NCBI GenBank assembly: GCA_022846075.1
Contig: AP025582.1
Span: forward strand, 1,116,001-1,180,000
Direction: 5' to 3'
Origin: Oscillospiraceae bacterium
GTDB taxonomy: Bacteria > Bacillota > Clostridia > Oscillospirales > Oscillospiraceae
DNA: 64,000 nucleotides
Part shown: positions 41,196 through 50,374 of the stretch, piece by piece
Layout: every line of letters starts with the position of its first letter
Numbering within the stretch: position 1 is the first letter of the stretch
Translations under genes and position numbers: made by a program
Notes under the pieces: generated by a model
Databases searched by the model: none
Told to the model about the DNA's origin: nothing
The model's input: only the letters and a program-made list of their open reading frames with translations

Positions 41196-42410
41196 ATGTA
41201 TTGCGTGCGTAACGTCACAGAGGACCTCTACTGGGTAGGTGCCAACGACCATAGGCTGCACCTGTTCGAGAATATCCATCCCATTCCCCGGGGGGTCAGC
41301 TACAACGCCTATCTTCTCCTGGACGAAAAGACCGTCCTCTTTGATACCGTGGACTGGTCGGCCTGCCGCCAGCTCTTGGAAAACATCGAGTACCTGCTGG
41401 CCGGGCGGCCCCTGGACTACTTGGTCATCAACCACATGGAGCCCGACCACGGCGCGTCCATCGAGGAGATCCTGATCCGCTACCCCGGCGTGAAGATCAT
41501 CTCCACCGAAAAGGCCTTCATGCTCATGCACCAGTTTGGCTTCGACGTGGACGGCCACGAGTGCGTCGAGGTGAAGGAGGGGGACACCCAGACCTTCGGC
41601 AAGCACACCGTCACCTTTGTGGCCGCCCCCATGGTCCACTGGCCCGAGGCCATGGTCACCTTCGACGTCACCAACGGCGTCCTGTTCTCCGCCGACGCCT
41701 TCGGCTCTTTCGGCGCCCTGGACGGCAAGCTCTTTGCCGACGAGGTGAACTTCGACCGGGACTGGATCGACGACGCCCGGCGCTACTATACCAACATCGT
41801 GGGCAAGTACGGCCCCCACGTCATGCATCTGCTGAAAAAGGCGGGCACCATCGACATCAAGATGCTCTGCCCCCTCCACGGCCCCGTGTGGAGGGAGAAC
41901 ATCCCCTACCTGCTGGACAAATATATCCACTGGGCCACCTACGAGCCCGAGGAGAAGGGCGTCCTCATCACTTACGCCTCCATGTACGGAAATACGGAGG
42001 CCGCCGCCCAGGCCCTTGCCTCCAAGCTCTGTGAGCGGGGGGTCACCAACGTCTGGGTCTACGACGTGTCCAACACCCACGTTTCCTACCTGATTTCCGA
42101 GACCTTCCGCCTGAGCCATGTGGTGCTGGCCAGTGTGACCTACAACCTGGGCATCTACCCCGTGATGCACGACTACCTGATGCACATGAAGGCCCTGAAC
42201 CTGCAGAACCGGACCTGCGCCATTGTGGAGAACGGCTCCTGGGCCTGCAAATCCGGGGATCTGATGCAGAAGTTCCTGGACGAGGAGATGAAGGGCATGA
42301 CCGTTCTCAACGAGCGGCTTTCCCTGGCCTCCGCCCTCAACGACGGCAAGGCCGCCGAGCTGGACGCCCTGGCCGACGCCATCGTGGAGTCCATGGAGCC
42401 CCAGGACTGA
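41196..42410 (+). CDS. Flavodiiron protein (FprA-type O2/NO reductase)
   Basis: A 404-residue two-domain flavodiiron protein. The metallo-beta-lactamase-like half holds the di-iron ligands: H80, E82, D84 and H85 in NHMEPDHGAS, then His in PMVHWPEAM, Asp in SADAFGSFG and His in CPLHGPVWR. The C-terminal flavodoxin half binds FMN (ITYASMYGNTEAAAQ, VLASVTYNLGIYPVMHDYL, VENGSWACKSG). Class A proteins like this take electrons from rubredoxin and reduce O2 to water or NO to N2O, protecting anaerobes. It has no rubredoxin domain of its own, but the gene before it encodes one. ATG 41196 follows AGGAGG by 9 bases. Confidence 0.95.
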   Translation: MYCVRNVTEDLYWVGANDHRLHLFENIHPIPRGVSYNAYLLLDEKTVLFDTVDWSACRQLLENIEYLLAGRPLDYLVINHMEPDHGASIEEILIRYPGVKIISTEKAFMLMHQFGFDVDGHECVEVKEGDTQTFGKHTVTFVAAPMVHWPEAMVTFDVTNGVLFSADAFGSFGALDGKLFADEVNFDRDWIDDARRYYTNIVGKYGPHVMHLLKKAGTIDIKMLCPLHGPVWRENIPYLLDKYIHWATYEPEEKGVLITYASMYGNTEAAAQALASKLCERGVTNVWVYDVSNTHVSYLISETFRLSHVVLASVTYNLGIYPVMHDYLMHMKALNLQNRTCAIVENGSWACKSGDLMQKFLDEEMKGMTVLNERLSLASALNDGKAAELDALADAIVESMEPQD

Positions 42411-42417
42411 TCGGAAA

Positions 42418-42464
42418 ACAAAAAACCCGGGCGGCCGCCATTATGGCGGCCGCCCGGGTTTTTT
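42418..42464. terminator. Terminator after the flavodiiron gene
   Basis: AAAAACCCGGGCGGCCGCCA paired with its complement around TTA, then T6. It also faces the convergent FUSC gene. Confidence 0.93.
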
Positions 42465-42476
42465 GGCCGGTGGGGG

Positions 42477-44168
42477 TCAGGTGGCCAGCGGCGCCCGGTG
42501 CCGGTGGGCGCGGCGCACCCGCTCCCGGCCCTGGGCCAGGATGGCGCCGATCTCGGGCCAGCAGCCCTGGGCGGCGTTCTGGGCCAGCTTTTCCTCCTGG
42601 AGGTGGGCCTGGATGACCAGGTCGTAATAGAGCTGGGGATCGGGGGAGTCCTCCTGGCTGACCCTGGTGAGGAGGTCGGTGGTGGCGGCGTACTTTTTTA
42701 GCAGCTGCCGGGTGGCGGTGTCCCGCTTGTAGGGGAAGAAGAGGCAGTTAGCCGCCAGGGCGATGAGGGCGCCCACGCAGATATAGCCCAGCCGGATGGC
42801 GAACATCTGCCCCACGGGCCCCCAGCCGAAGGCTCCAGTGACCACGGCTCCTCCCAGTGCCCCGATGGTGGAACAGGCGTAGGTTCCGGTATAGTCGGAG
42901 AAGTAGAAGGTGAGGTAGCCCGAGAGCATCATCACCGCCGTCCGCCCGGCCATGGAGGGGATGAGAGCGTAGGCCGCCACGGACACCAGCCCGCCCAGAA
43001 TGGTGGCAGCCACCCGCTTCCTGGTTTTGGTCCCCACGTCGTCTGCGTAGGGGAGGGAGAGGGAGGCCAGGGTGAACAGCAGCCACTTGCCGTGGGGCAG
43101 GGCCAAAGCCTGCACCAGCAGGGTGAAGGCGGCCAGGAGGAGGGATACCCGCAGAGCGTAGAGGACCCGCACGGGTCTCACGTCCAGGGCGGCCTTGAGC
43201 CGCACGGAGAAGGAGAGGGCCGTGGGCCGGTAGTGCCGCCGGGTGTCCGGGTCGGTCATGTGCCGCAGATGGCCGCAGGTATACTCCAGGGTGTCGTACA
43301 GCTCCTTCCCGGCCTTCCCCTCCGGGAGAAACCAGGCGGGATCGGGGGCGGGGAGCGCGTCGGCCTCCCGCTGGAGGAAGGCCCGGATTTGGCAGAGCTG
43401 GTCATCCATGGCCTGGAGCAGGGCGGGGGAGAGGGTGTGCTCGGCCAGCAGGAGGACCAGGTTTTCCAGCCCCCGGCCGGCGTCGATCATGGAGAAGGAG
43501 GCGTCCGAGACCTGGAGGACCCGCCTGCGCCGTTCGTAGACCGTCCGGCTGAGCCGGCACAGGGTGCCCCGGACCTCTTCGGGGGAGGCGGGAGCGCCCT
43601 CCCCGGAGCGGGCGAAGCGGACGGAGGCCCGGGCCTGGTCCACCATGGCCGTCAGCACCCCCTGGGCGGTCTCCGCCACCCGGTTCCGGCCCATAAAAAG
43701 CTGATAGAGGATGACGCACACCGCCCCAGCCAGCAGTCCAATCAGCCGCTTGGGCAGCTGGACAAGGCCCACGGGAGAGATGAACACCAGGAAAAGATAG
43801 GAGAGGATATAGGGGAAATACATGTGGGTGGCGTACTCATAGGTGAAAGCGTAGAGGATGCCGAAGATGGTGACAAAGTTGATGGGCAGGGCCGCCAGAG
43901 GGGGCAGGGTGACCACCAGGCAGGCGGAAACGCCCATCCAAACCAGCACCGCAGCCTGGATGAGCAGGTGCTTCCAGGGGGTGGCCGTCATGTCCCGCAC
44001 CATAGAAGCCGACATCATGATGGTGAAGATGACCCCCACGATGGAGTTTTCCGGCCCAAAGACGGCCTGGAACACGTTGACGAAGAGAATGATGAAGATG
44101 AAGTTCAGCGTGGCGCGGGCAAAGGTCCCCCGGACCCGCTCCGCCGCTGGTTGAATGAGGTTATGCAA
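42477..44168 (-). CDS. FUSC-family membrane protein (aromatic acid exporter-like)
   Basis: A 563-residue protein with two sets of about six transmembrane helices (residues 15-160 and 345-480) joined by a cytoplasmic helical segment, the FUSC/ArAE layout. The first set begins LNFIFIILFVNVFQAVFG; the second has VSLLLAAFTLLVQALALPHGKWLLFTLASL, YADDVGTKTRKRVAATILGG with the conserved R-x-x-G-T-ll-G-like step, and MLSGYLTFYFSDYTG. It probably exports aromatic acids or other organic anions; substrate unknown. Its start is TTG 44168. It converges with the flavodiiron gene. Confidence 0.85.
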   Translation of the reverse strand: MHNLIQPAAERVRGTFARATLNFIFIILFVNVFQAVFGPENSIVGVIFTIMMSASMVRDMTATPWKHLLIQAAVLVWMGVSACLVVTLPPLAALPINFVTIFGILYAFTYEYATHMYFPYILSYLFLVFISPVGLVQLPKRLIGLLAGAVCVILYQLFMGRNRVAETAQGVLTAMVDQARASVRFARSGEGAPASPEEVRGTLCRLSRTVYERRRRVLQVSDASFSMIDAGRGLENLVLLLAEHTLSPALLQAMDDQLCQIRAFLQREADALPAPDPAWFLPEGKAGKELYDTLEYTCGHLRHMTDPDTRRHYRPTALSFSVRLKAALDVRPVRVLYALRVSLLLAAFTLLVQALALPHGKWLLFTLASLSLPYADDVGTKTRKRVAATILGGLVSVAAYALIPSMAGRTAVMMLSGYLTFYFSDYTGTYACSTIGALGGAVVTGAFGWGPVGQMFAIRLGYICVGALIALAANCLFFPYKRDTATRQLLKKYAATTDLLTRVSQEDSPDPQLYYDLVIQAHLQEEKLAQNAAQGCWPEIGAILAQGRERVRRAHRHRAPLAT

Positions 44169-44277
44169 AAAATCAGTCCCCTTTTTGGAAGCGTTTCAAG
44201 AATGGAATCTATTTTATCAGAGGAAAAAGCCAGATTCAATAACGTAACTTTTGCACAAAGTTTCTTCGTGAAGCGAA

Positions 44278-44316
44278 AGGAACGCCCCCTCCGCGTTTTG
44301 CGGAGGGGGCGTTCCT
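44278..44316 (-). terminator. Hairpin after gltX
   Basis: Seventeen-base stem AGGAACGCCCCCTCCGC with a 5-base loop and its complement, 14 bases after the gltX stop. The T-tract is short. Confidence 0.75.
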
Positions 44317-44329
44317 GAATTTTTGGTTC

Positions 44330-45811
44330 TCAGCCGCCCAGCTGGGCGATGCCCTTGCGGATGCGGGCGAGGCTCTCCTCCCGGCCAAGAAGCTGGCACA
44401 GCTCCACAGCTCCGCCGGGGGTCACCGGCTTGCCGGAGAGGGCGGTGCGCACGGGCCACATGATACGGCCGTTTTTCAGCTCCAGCCGCTCCGCCAGGCC
44501 CACCAGGGCGTCGTGGATGGCGTCGTAGGTCCACTCCGGCAGGGCCTCCAGCGCCGGGAGGACGGCGTTCAGCGCCTCCAGGGAGTTGGCCTCGTCGGTT
44601 TTCATCTTCTTGTGGCAGTAGAGCTCGTTTCCGTACTCGGGCAGGGCGTCGAAGAAGTCCACCTGGGGGGCGATGTCCAGCAGGGTGTCGCACCGGCCCT
44701 GGACCAGGGGGGCCACCAGCTTCAAATCCACCTGGGGGGCGCGGACGGCGGCCTTGAGATAGGGCTCCGCCGCGGCGTAGAAGGCCTCCGGGGACAGGGC
44801 CCGGAGGTAGTGGGCGTTGAAGTAGTTGAGCTTCTCCCGGTCGAAGATGGCGGGGGACTTGGAGATGCCGGCGATGTCGAAGACCTGGGAGAGCTCGTCC
44901 AGGGTGAAGAACTCCCGCTCCGCGTTCTCCCCCTTGGGGGCCCAGCCCAGCAGGGAGACGTAGTTCACCACCGCCTCGCACAGGTACCCCTGCTCCAGCA
45001 GGTCCTCGTAGGAGGGGTCCCCGTGGCGCTTGGACATCTTGTTGTGGGCGTCCCGCATGACGGGGGAGCAGTGGATATACTCGGGGACCGCCCAGCCGAA
45101 GGCCTCGTAGAGGAGATTGTATTTGGGGGCGGAGGAGAGGTACTCGGAGCCCCGGACCACGTGGGTGATGCCCATGAGGTGGTCGTCCACCACGTTGGCG
45201 AAGTTGTAGGTGGGCAGGCCGTCGGACTTGATGAGCACGTTGTCGTCCAGGGTGTCGTTGTCCACGGTGATGGAGCCGAACACCGCGTCGTGGAAGGTGG
45301 TCTGGCCCCCGTGGGGGATCTTCTGGCGGATGACATAGGGAACTCCAGAGGCCAGTTTTTCGTCTATCTCCTGTTGGGACAGATTCCGGCAGGGGTCCTC
45401 GGCCTTCTCGAAGGGCGTGCCCTCCTCGGCCTCGGCCTTTTCGCAGAAGCAGTAGTAGGCCCCGCCCTTCTCCACCAGGAGCTGGGCGTATTTGCCGTAG
45501 AGGTCTTTGCGCTCGGTCTGGATATAGGGGCCCACGGGGCCGCCCACGTCGGGGCCCTCGTCCCAGGTGAGGCCGCACTCCCTGAGAGTCTTGTAGATGA
45601 CCTCCACGGCCCCCTCCACCAGACGGCCCTGGTCGGTGTCCTCGATGCGCAGGATGAACTTCCCGCCGCTGTGGCGGGCGATGAGCCAGGTGTACAGGGC
45701 GGTGCGCAGGTTGCCCACGTGCATGTAGCCCGTGGGGGAGGGGGCGAAGCGGGTGCGGACCTCCCCGGTGGGGATGCGCCGCTCCATTTCCTCGAACCAA
45801 GCCATATCCAT
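44330..45811 (-). CDS. gltX: Glutamyl-tRNA synthetase
   Basis: A 493-residue class I synthetase. [21 protein letters not shown] holds the HIGH-type motif in two pieces, [12 protein letters not shown] is the Glu-binding strand, and [16 protein letters not shown] is the KMSKS loop. The C-terminal third is the helical anticodon-binding domain. Length and order are standard for bacterial GluRS. Whether it also charges tRNA-Gln, as is usual in clostridia, cannot be read from sequence. It diverges from trpS, with overlapping -35 boxes. Confidence 0.97.
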   Translation of the reverse strand: MDMAWFEEMERRIPTGEVRTRFAPSPTGYMHVGNLRTALYTWLIARHSGGKFILRIEDTDQGRLVEGAVEVIYKTLRECGLTWDEGPDVGGPVGPYIQTERKDLYGKYAQLLVEKGGAYYCFCEKAEAEEGTPFEKAEDPCRNLSQQEIDEKLASGVPYVIRQKIPHGGQTTFHDAVFGSITVDNDTLDDNVLIKSDGLPTYNFANVVDDHLMGITHVVRGSEYLSSAPKYNLLYEAFGWAVPEYIHCSPVMRDAHNKMSKRHGDPSYEDLLEQGYLCEAVVNYVSLLGWAPKGENAEREFFTLDELSQVFDIAGISKSPAIFDREKLNYFNAHYLRALSPEAFYAAAEPYLKAAVRAPQVDLKLVAPLVQGRCDTLLDIAPQVDFFDALPEYGNELYCHKKMKTDEANSLEALNAVLPALEALPEWTYDAIHDALVGLAERLELKNGRIMWPVRTALSGKPVTPGGAVELCQLLGREESLARIRKGIAQLGG

Positions 45812-45846
45812 GTTGATTCCTCCAAATCCAATTCACATTCTTCCCT

Positions 45847-45875
45847 ATTTTATCGGTAGGAGTAAAACTTGTCAA
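45847..45875 (-). promoter_or_regulatory. Promoter of gltX
   Basis: On the - strand TTGACA (45870-45875), 17-bp spacer, TAAAAT (45847-45852). Its -35 box overlaps that of the trpS promoter. Confidence 0.75.
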
Positions 45876-45897
45876 GCGGGGCGGATTATGGTATGAT
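45869..45897 (+). promoter_or_regulatory. Promoter of trpS
   Basis: TTGTCA (45869-45874), 17-bp spacer, TATGAT (45892-45897). The leader of about 45 bases is too short for a T-box. Confidence 0.78.
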
Positions 45898-45949
45898 ATC
45901 TCGGTATTACCAGGGTGGAAAAGAGCCCTGAGAAAAGGAGTGTTTTCAC

Positions 45950-46948
45950 ATGAACAAAGACCGTAAAGTCAGTTTCAGCGGCATTCAGCCCAGCGGCAAC
46001 ATCACTCTGGGCAACTATATGGGGGCACTCCGGTACTGGCCTACCTACCAGGACGACTGCGACTGCGTCTACTGCGTGGTGGATGAGCACGCCATCACCG
46101 TCCGCCAGGACCCGGCGGCCCTCCGCCACCACGCCCTGGAGCTGTTTGCCCAGCTCATCGCCTGCGGCATCGACCCCCAGCGCAGCATCCTGTTCGTCCA
46201 GTCCCAGGTGCCCGCCCACGCGGAGCTGGCCTGGGTCCTCAACTGCTTCACCATGTTCGGCGAGCTCTCCCGTATGACCCAGTTCAAGGAGAAGTCCGCC
46301 TCCCACGCCGACAATATCAACGCCGGCCTCTTCACTTACCCCAGTCTTATGGCCGCCGACATCCTCCTCTACCAGACCGATATCGTCCCCGTGGGGGAGG
46401 ACCAGAAGCAGCACGTGGAGCTGGCCCGGGACATCGCCCAGCGGTTCAACGGGGTGTTCGGTGACGTGTTCACCATCCCCGAGGCGGTCATCCCCAAGGT
46501 GGGCGCCCGGGTCATGAGCCTCAGCGAGCCGGAGAAAAAGATGTCCAAGTCCTCGGACAACGAGAACTCCTATATCCTGGTCATGGATACCCCCGACGCC
46601 ATCATGCGCAAGTTCAAACGGGCGGTCACCGACTCCGATGCCTGTATCCGCAAGTCCCCCGACAAGCCGGGGGTGTCCAACCTGATCGACATCTACTGCG
46701 CCGCCACCGGGGCCACCGCCGAGGAGGTGGAGCGCCAGTTCGAGGGCAAAGGTTACGGCGACTTCAAGCCCGCCGTGGGCGAGGCCGTGGTGGAGTTCCT
46801 CCGCCCCGTCCGGGAGGAGACTGAGCGCCTCATGGCCGATAAGGGGGAGCTGGAGCGGCTCTACCGCCTGGGGGCCGAGAAGGCCGCCCACGTGGCCAAC
46901 CGCACCCTGATGAAGGTCCACAAGAAGCTGGGCTTCCTGCCCCGCTGA
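45950..46948 (+). CDS. trpS: Tryptophanyl-tRNA synthetase
   Basis: A 332-residue class I synthetase of usual length. SGIQPSGNITLGNYMGAL holds the HIGH-like motif, VVDEHAITVRQ and LLYQTDIVPVGEDQKQHVELARDIA bind Trp and ATP, and EKKMSKSSDNENSYI is the KMSKS loop. GTFTIPEA-like residues (VFTIPEAVIPKVGARVMSL) follow the family. AAAAGGAG lies upstream of ATG 45950. It is monocistronic or leads a transcript that continues into the tagO-like gene 91 bases on. Confidence 0.97.
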   Translation: MNKDRKVSFSGIQPSGNITLGNYMGALRYWPTYQDDCDCVYCVVDEHAITVRQDPAALRHHALELFAQLIACGIDPQRSILFVQSQVPAHAELAWVLNCFTMFGELSRMTQFKEKSASHADNINAGLFTYPSLMAADILLYQTDIVPVGEDQKQHVELARDIAQRFNGVFGDVFTIPEAVIPKVGARVMSLSEPEKKMSKSSDNENSYILVMDTPDAIMRKFKRAVTDSDACIRKSPDKPGVSNLIDIYCAATGATAEEVERQFEGKGYGDFKPAVGEAVVEFLRPVREETERLMADKGELERLYRLGAEKAAHVANRTLMKVHKKLGFLPR

Positions 46949-47039
46949 CCCGGGCGCGGCGCCCTGAGGCCCGCGCTTTCCCATACGATATCATCCCCAG
47001 AAAGAAACCCGGCCCGCGCCGGGGAAGGAGCCGTTTTTC

Positions 47040-48119
47040 ATGCCTATCTCGTTGGAATTGATCGGCAAGGTGGCCGCCGCCCTGGGCGTGGCCTTTCTCA
47101 TCGCCCTGATCACCACCCCCGTGGTGAAGAACCTGGCGGTCAAGATGGGGGCGGTGGACGTCCCCAAGGATGCCAGAAGGATGCACGACCACCCCATCCC
47201 CCGGATGGGCGGACTGGCCATTTTTCTGGGCTTTCTCCTCAGCGCCCTGGTCTTTGTCCCCATGACGGGCCCCCTCCGGGGGATGCTTTTGGGGGCGGTC
47301 ATCATCGTGATCCTGGGCATCTTCGACGATATCTACGCCCTGGGGGCCAAGTTCAAGCTGGCGGTGCAGATCATCTGCGCCCTGGTGGCGGCCCTGTCGG
47401 GGAACGTCATCACCGACCTGTCCAATCCCAACGTGTTTTCCGCCGACCTGTACTGGCACCTGGGCTGGCTCTCCATCCCGGTCACCGTGCTGTGGATCGT
47501 GGCCATGACCAACGCCGTTAACCTCATCGACGGCCTGGACGGCCTGGCCTGCGGCGTGTCCTCCATCAGCTCCCTGACCCTGCTGGTCATTTCCCTGCTG
47601 GTGGGGGAGCCCACCGTGGCCCTGCTGGTGGCCGCCCTGGCCGGCGGCTGCCTGGGCTTCCTGCCCTATAACATGAACCCGGCCAAGATCTTCATGGGGG
47701 ACACCGGCTCTACCTTCCTGGGCTTTGTGTTGGCCTGCATCTCGGTCCAGGGTTTGTTCAAGATGTATACCCTCATCTCCTTTGTGGTGCCCTTCCTTAT
47801 CTTCGGCCTGCCTATCTTCGACACCTGCTTTGCCTTCATCCGCCGCATCGCCCACGGCCAGAGCCCCATGCACGCCGACCGCAGCCACGTCCATCACCGG
47901 CTCATCGACATGGGCTTTTCCCAGAAGCAGGCCGTGGCTGTGCTGTACGTCATCACCGCCATCCTGGGCCTCTCCGCCGTGGTGCTCACCACCAGCGGGC
48001 CGGTGAAGGCCATGCTCCTGCTGCTGGCGTTCTGCGCCGCCGGTGCGGTGGCCCTGAGCGTCTTTAATCTCAACAACAACCGCCGCAGGAGCCACGACGA
48101 GGAGGACGAGGAGAAATGA
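47040..48119 (+). CDS. tagO: Undecaprenyl-phosphate GlcNAc-1-phosphate transferase (TagO/WecA type)
   Basis: A 359-residue polytopic membrane enzyme of the MraY/WecA family, with about ten helices. Conserved cytoplasmic motifs are present: DARRMHDHPIPRMGGLAIF, LGIFDDIYALGAKFKL, the NAVNLIDGLDGLACG catalytic Asp motif, KIFMGDTGSTFLGF, and HADRSHVHHRLIDMG, which favours GlcNAc phosphate over MurNAc-pentapeptide as donor. It starts the lipid-linked synthesis of wall teichoic acids or related glycopolymers. AAGGAG precedes ATG 47040. The next gene overlaps by 4 bases and supplies ManNAc, which fits wall-polymer synthesis. Confidence 0.93.
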   Translation: MPISLELIGKVAAALGVAFLIALITTPVVKNLAVKMGAVDVPKDARRMHDHPIPRMGGLAIFLGFLLSALVFVPMTGPLRGMLLGAVIIVILGIFDDIYALGAKFKLAVQIICALVAALSGNVITDLSNPNVFSADLYWHLGWLSIPVTVLWIVAMTNAVNLIDGLDGLACGVSSISSLTLLVISLLVGEPTVALLVAALAGGCLGFLPYNMNPAKIFMGDTGSTFLGFVLACISVQGLFKMYTLISFVVPFLIFGLPIFDTCFAFIRRIAHGQSPMHADRSHVHHRLIDMGFSQKQAVAVLYVITAILGLSAVVLTTSGPVKAMLLLLAFCAAGAVALSVFNLNNNRRRSHDEEDEEK

Positions 48120-49264
48120 AGCCCATCCGTGTCATGTCGATTTTCGGCACCCGGCCCGAGGCCATCAAGATGGCCCCCCTGGTGAAGGCCCTGGCCCGCC
48201 GGGAGGGGGTGGAGAGCCTGTGCTGCGTCACCGCCCAGCACCGCCAGATGTTGGACAGTGTCCTGGACATCTTCCAGATATCCCCCGACTACGACCTGAA
48301 CATCATGGAGCCCCGGCAGACCCTTTCCACCATCACCACCAAATGCCTGCTGGGCCTGGAAAAGGTGTTTCAGGAGGCCCGGCCCGACCTGGTGCTGGTC
48401 CACGGGGACACCTCCACCACCTTCTCCGCCGCCCTGGCCGCCTTTTACGGCCAGATCGCGGTGGGCCACGTGGAGGCGGGCCTGCGGACCTACGACAAGT
48501 ACTCCCCCTTCCCCGAGGAGATGAACCGCACGCTGGTGGGGGACCTGGCAGATCTCCACTTCTGTCCCACCCAGGCCAACCGGGACAATCTGGCCCGGGA
48601 GGGGATCACCAAGGGGGTTTTCCTCACGGGCAATACGGTCATCGACGCCATGTCCACCACCGTGCGGCCCGACTTCCGCTTCTCCACCGAACTGCTCAAC
48701 CATCTGGACTACGCCGGAAGGACCGTGATCCTGGTCACCTGCCACCGGCGGGAGAACTACGGACAGCCCATGGCTAACATCATGACCGCCCTGCGCCGTC
48801 TGGTGGAGGATTACCCCCAGGTGGATCTGGTCTATCCTGTTCACCTGTCCCCTGTGGTGCGGGAGGCGGCGGAAAAATACCTCTCCGGCCACGGCCGCAT
48901 CCATCTCATCGAGCCTCTGGACGTGGCCGAGATGCACAATCTCATGGCCCGGTGCGCCTTCGTCATGACCGACTCCGGCGGGCTCCAGGAGGAGGCCCCC
49001 GCTCTGGGCAAGCCGGTGCTGGTCCTCCGCCGGGAGACCGAGCGGCCCGAGGCCGTGGCCGCCGGCACCGCCGAGCTGGCGGGCACGGAGGAGGAAGAGG
49101 TCTACGCCCTGGCCGCCCGGCTGATGGACGACCCGTCGGCCTACCAGCGGATGGCCCACGCCGTGAACCCCTATGGGGACGGCCATGCCTGCGACCGGAT
49201 CGCCGATGCCATCGCGTATCATTTCGGCCTGCGGGAGGCGGCGCCCCCGGCCTTTTGTCCCTGA
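48116..49264 (+). CDS. mnaA: UDP-N-acetylglucosamine 2-epimerase (non-hydrolysing)
   Basis: A 382-residue GT-B fold enzyme that interconverts UDP-GlcNAc and UDP-ManNAc. Typical stretches are IFGTRPEAIKMAPLVKAL, VHGDTSTTFSAALAAFYGQI, VGHVEAGLRTYDKYSPFPEE, LVTCHRRENYGQPM and TDSGGLQEEAPALGKPVLVL. The active-site Asp, Glu and His positions appear intact. It overlaps the tagO-like gene (ATGA) and together they feed ManNAc-containing wall polymer, perhaps the one attached by the LCP protein at 9356. Confidence 0.95.
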   Translation: MKPIRVMSIFGTRPEAIKMAPLVKALARREGVESLCCVTAQHRQMLDSVLDIFQISPDYDLNIMEPRQTLSTITTKCLLGLEKVFQEARPDLVLVHGDTSTTFSAALAAFYGQIAVGHVEAGLRTYDKYSPFPEEMNRTLVGDLADLHFCPTQANRDNLAREGITKGVFLTGNTVIDAMSTTVRPDFRFSTELLNHLDYAGRTVILVTCHRRENYGQPMANIMTALRRLVEDYPQVDLVYPVHLSPVVREAAEKYLSGHGRIHLIEPLDVAEMHNLMARCAFVMTDSGGLQEEAPALGKPVLVLRRETERPEAVAAGTAELAGTEEEEVYALAARLMDDPSAYQRMAHAVNPYGDGHACDRIADAIAYHFGLREAAPPAFCP

Positions 49265-49314
49265 CAGGGCAGCTTGTCCCATCCGCCGATTCGACCGGGA
49301 GGAGGTGCCGCCCC

Positions 49315-50082
49315 GTGGAGCGACGCAACCGCAATATCCTCATCGTTCTCATCGCGGCGGTCATCGCCGTCGCCGTTTTTTCCAGCTTCAGTCTGCCCCT
49401 CTTCGCCAACAACACCCCCAAGATCGTGCTCCCCACCCCCGTTCCCACCGGCCAGGAGGACCCGGGGACGGTGGATCAGACCGGGGGCACCCGGGTGGAG
49501 GTGACCCCCCGCACCGTCCAGAGCGTCATCGCCGCCCTCAGCCGCCTGGAGAGCTACTCCCGCACCGTCACCACCGCCCTGGAGGGGAGCACCCTCTCGG
49601 CCAGGGTCTGGGTGGACGGCGGGTGGACCCGTACGTCCCTGACCCTGCCCACCGGCCTGACGGCCCACACCATCGTGGGGGACGGCACGGTATGGCGCTG
49701 GTATGGGAATGACCGGACCGCCGTCTCCTGGCCCGCCGACAGCGGCTCCGCCGATGTAGAAGGCCAGCACATCCCCACCTATGAGGACGTGCTGGCCCTG
49801 GAGGTGGATACCATCACCGCCGCCGGTTACGAGGAGAAAAATGGGTCGGCCTGCGTCTATGTGGAGGTCTATGTGCCCGAGCTGGACCAGAGCGAGCGCT
49901 ACTGGGTCTCCGCCGACAACGGCCTGCTGGTGGCCGCGGAGACCTATACCGGGGGAGCGGTGGTCTACTCCATGTCCGCCTCCGCCCCGGAGATCCCCGT
50001 CTCCACCGCCGCCTCCTTTGCCCTCCCCGACGGCACGATGCTCCACAAGACGGGGGAGGAGAGCGGGGCGGGGGCCGGCTGA
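49315..50082 (+). CDS. Membrane-anchored extracellular protein, unknown function
   Basis: A 255-residue protein from GTG 49315 after GGGAGGAGGTG. A short basic start (ERRNR) is followed by one hydrophobic helix (NILIVLIAAVIAVAVFSSF) and then an extracellular domain rich in beta strands (STLSARVWVDGGWTRTSLTL, DGTVWRWYGNDRTAVSW, SACVYVEVYVPELDQSERYW). It resembles LolA/outer-lipoprotein-sorting-like folds in general outline, but no diagnostic motif is present. It follows the epimerase gene by 50 bases and may belong to the same transcript. Upstream in-frame sequence is the shadow of mnaA and is left out. Confidence 0.75.
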   Translation: MERRNRNILIVLIAAVIAVAVFSSFSLPLFANNTPKIVLPTPVPTGQEDPGTVDQTGGTRVEVTPRTVQSVIAALSRLESYSRTVTTALEGSTLSARVWVDGGWTRTSLTLPTGLTAHTIVGDGTVWRWYGNDRTAVSWPADSGSADVEGQHIPTYEDVLALEVDTITAAGYEEKNGSACVYVEVYVPELDQSERYWVSADNGLLVAAETYTGGAVVYSMSASAPEIPVSTAASFALPDGTMLHKTGEESGAGAG

Positions 50083-50134
50083 GCCGGCGCAATCCCGTCC
50101 GTCTGCTTTCCGGTTGATAGAAAAGAGTTTTCTT

Positions 50135-50374
50135 TTATAGGATGAGCATCAGGCCCAGGGTGATGAGCAGCTCCAGATTATTCTCCCGGTCGTCCAGAAA
50201 GAGGAAGAGGAGGATGAGGAGGAGAAGCACGTCTCCCGTGTCCAGATCGTCCAGCTTGAGGCCCTTCAGAAGGGCAGACAGCCCCTTCTTTTCGCTCTTC
50301 TCCCCGCTTCGGATGGGGGGCGGAGCGACGGGCTCCTCGGCTGGGCCGGATTGGGGCAGATAGGGATTATACAT
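50135..50374 (-). CDS. Small protein with hydrophobic C-terminus, unknown
   Basis: A 79-residue protein: a Pro/Tyr-rich start (MYNPYLPQSGPAEEPVAPPP), a Lys-rich amphipathic stretch, then two leucine-rich hydrophobic segments (DVLLLLILLFLFL and LELLITLGLMLIL) split by an acidic loop. It is probably a membrane protein. I recognise no family. Its start overlaps the end of the gene before it by 8 bases, so it is the last of a three-gene operon of unknown function. Confidence 0.68.
   Translation of the reverse strand: MYNPYLPQSGPAEEPVAPPPIRSGEKSEKKGLSALLKGLKLDDLDTGDVLLLLILLFLFLDDRENNLELLITLGLMLIL

Noticed and set aside
45898-45949. T-box or attenuator in the trpS leader (CAGGGTGG followed by CCCTG)
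   Set aside because: The short stem CAGGG/CCCTG is present, but the leader is about 50 bases and has no T-tract or T-box consensus beyond the chance GGGTGG.
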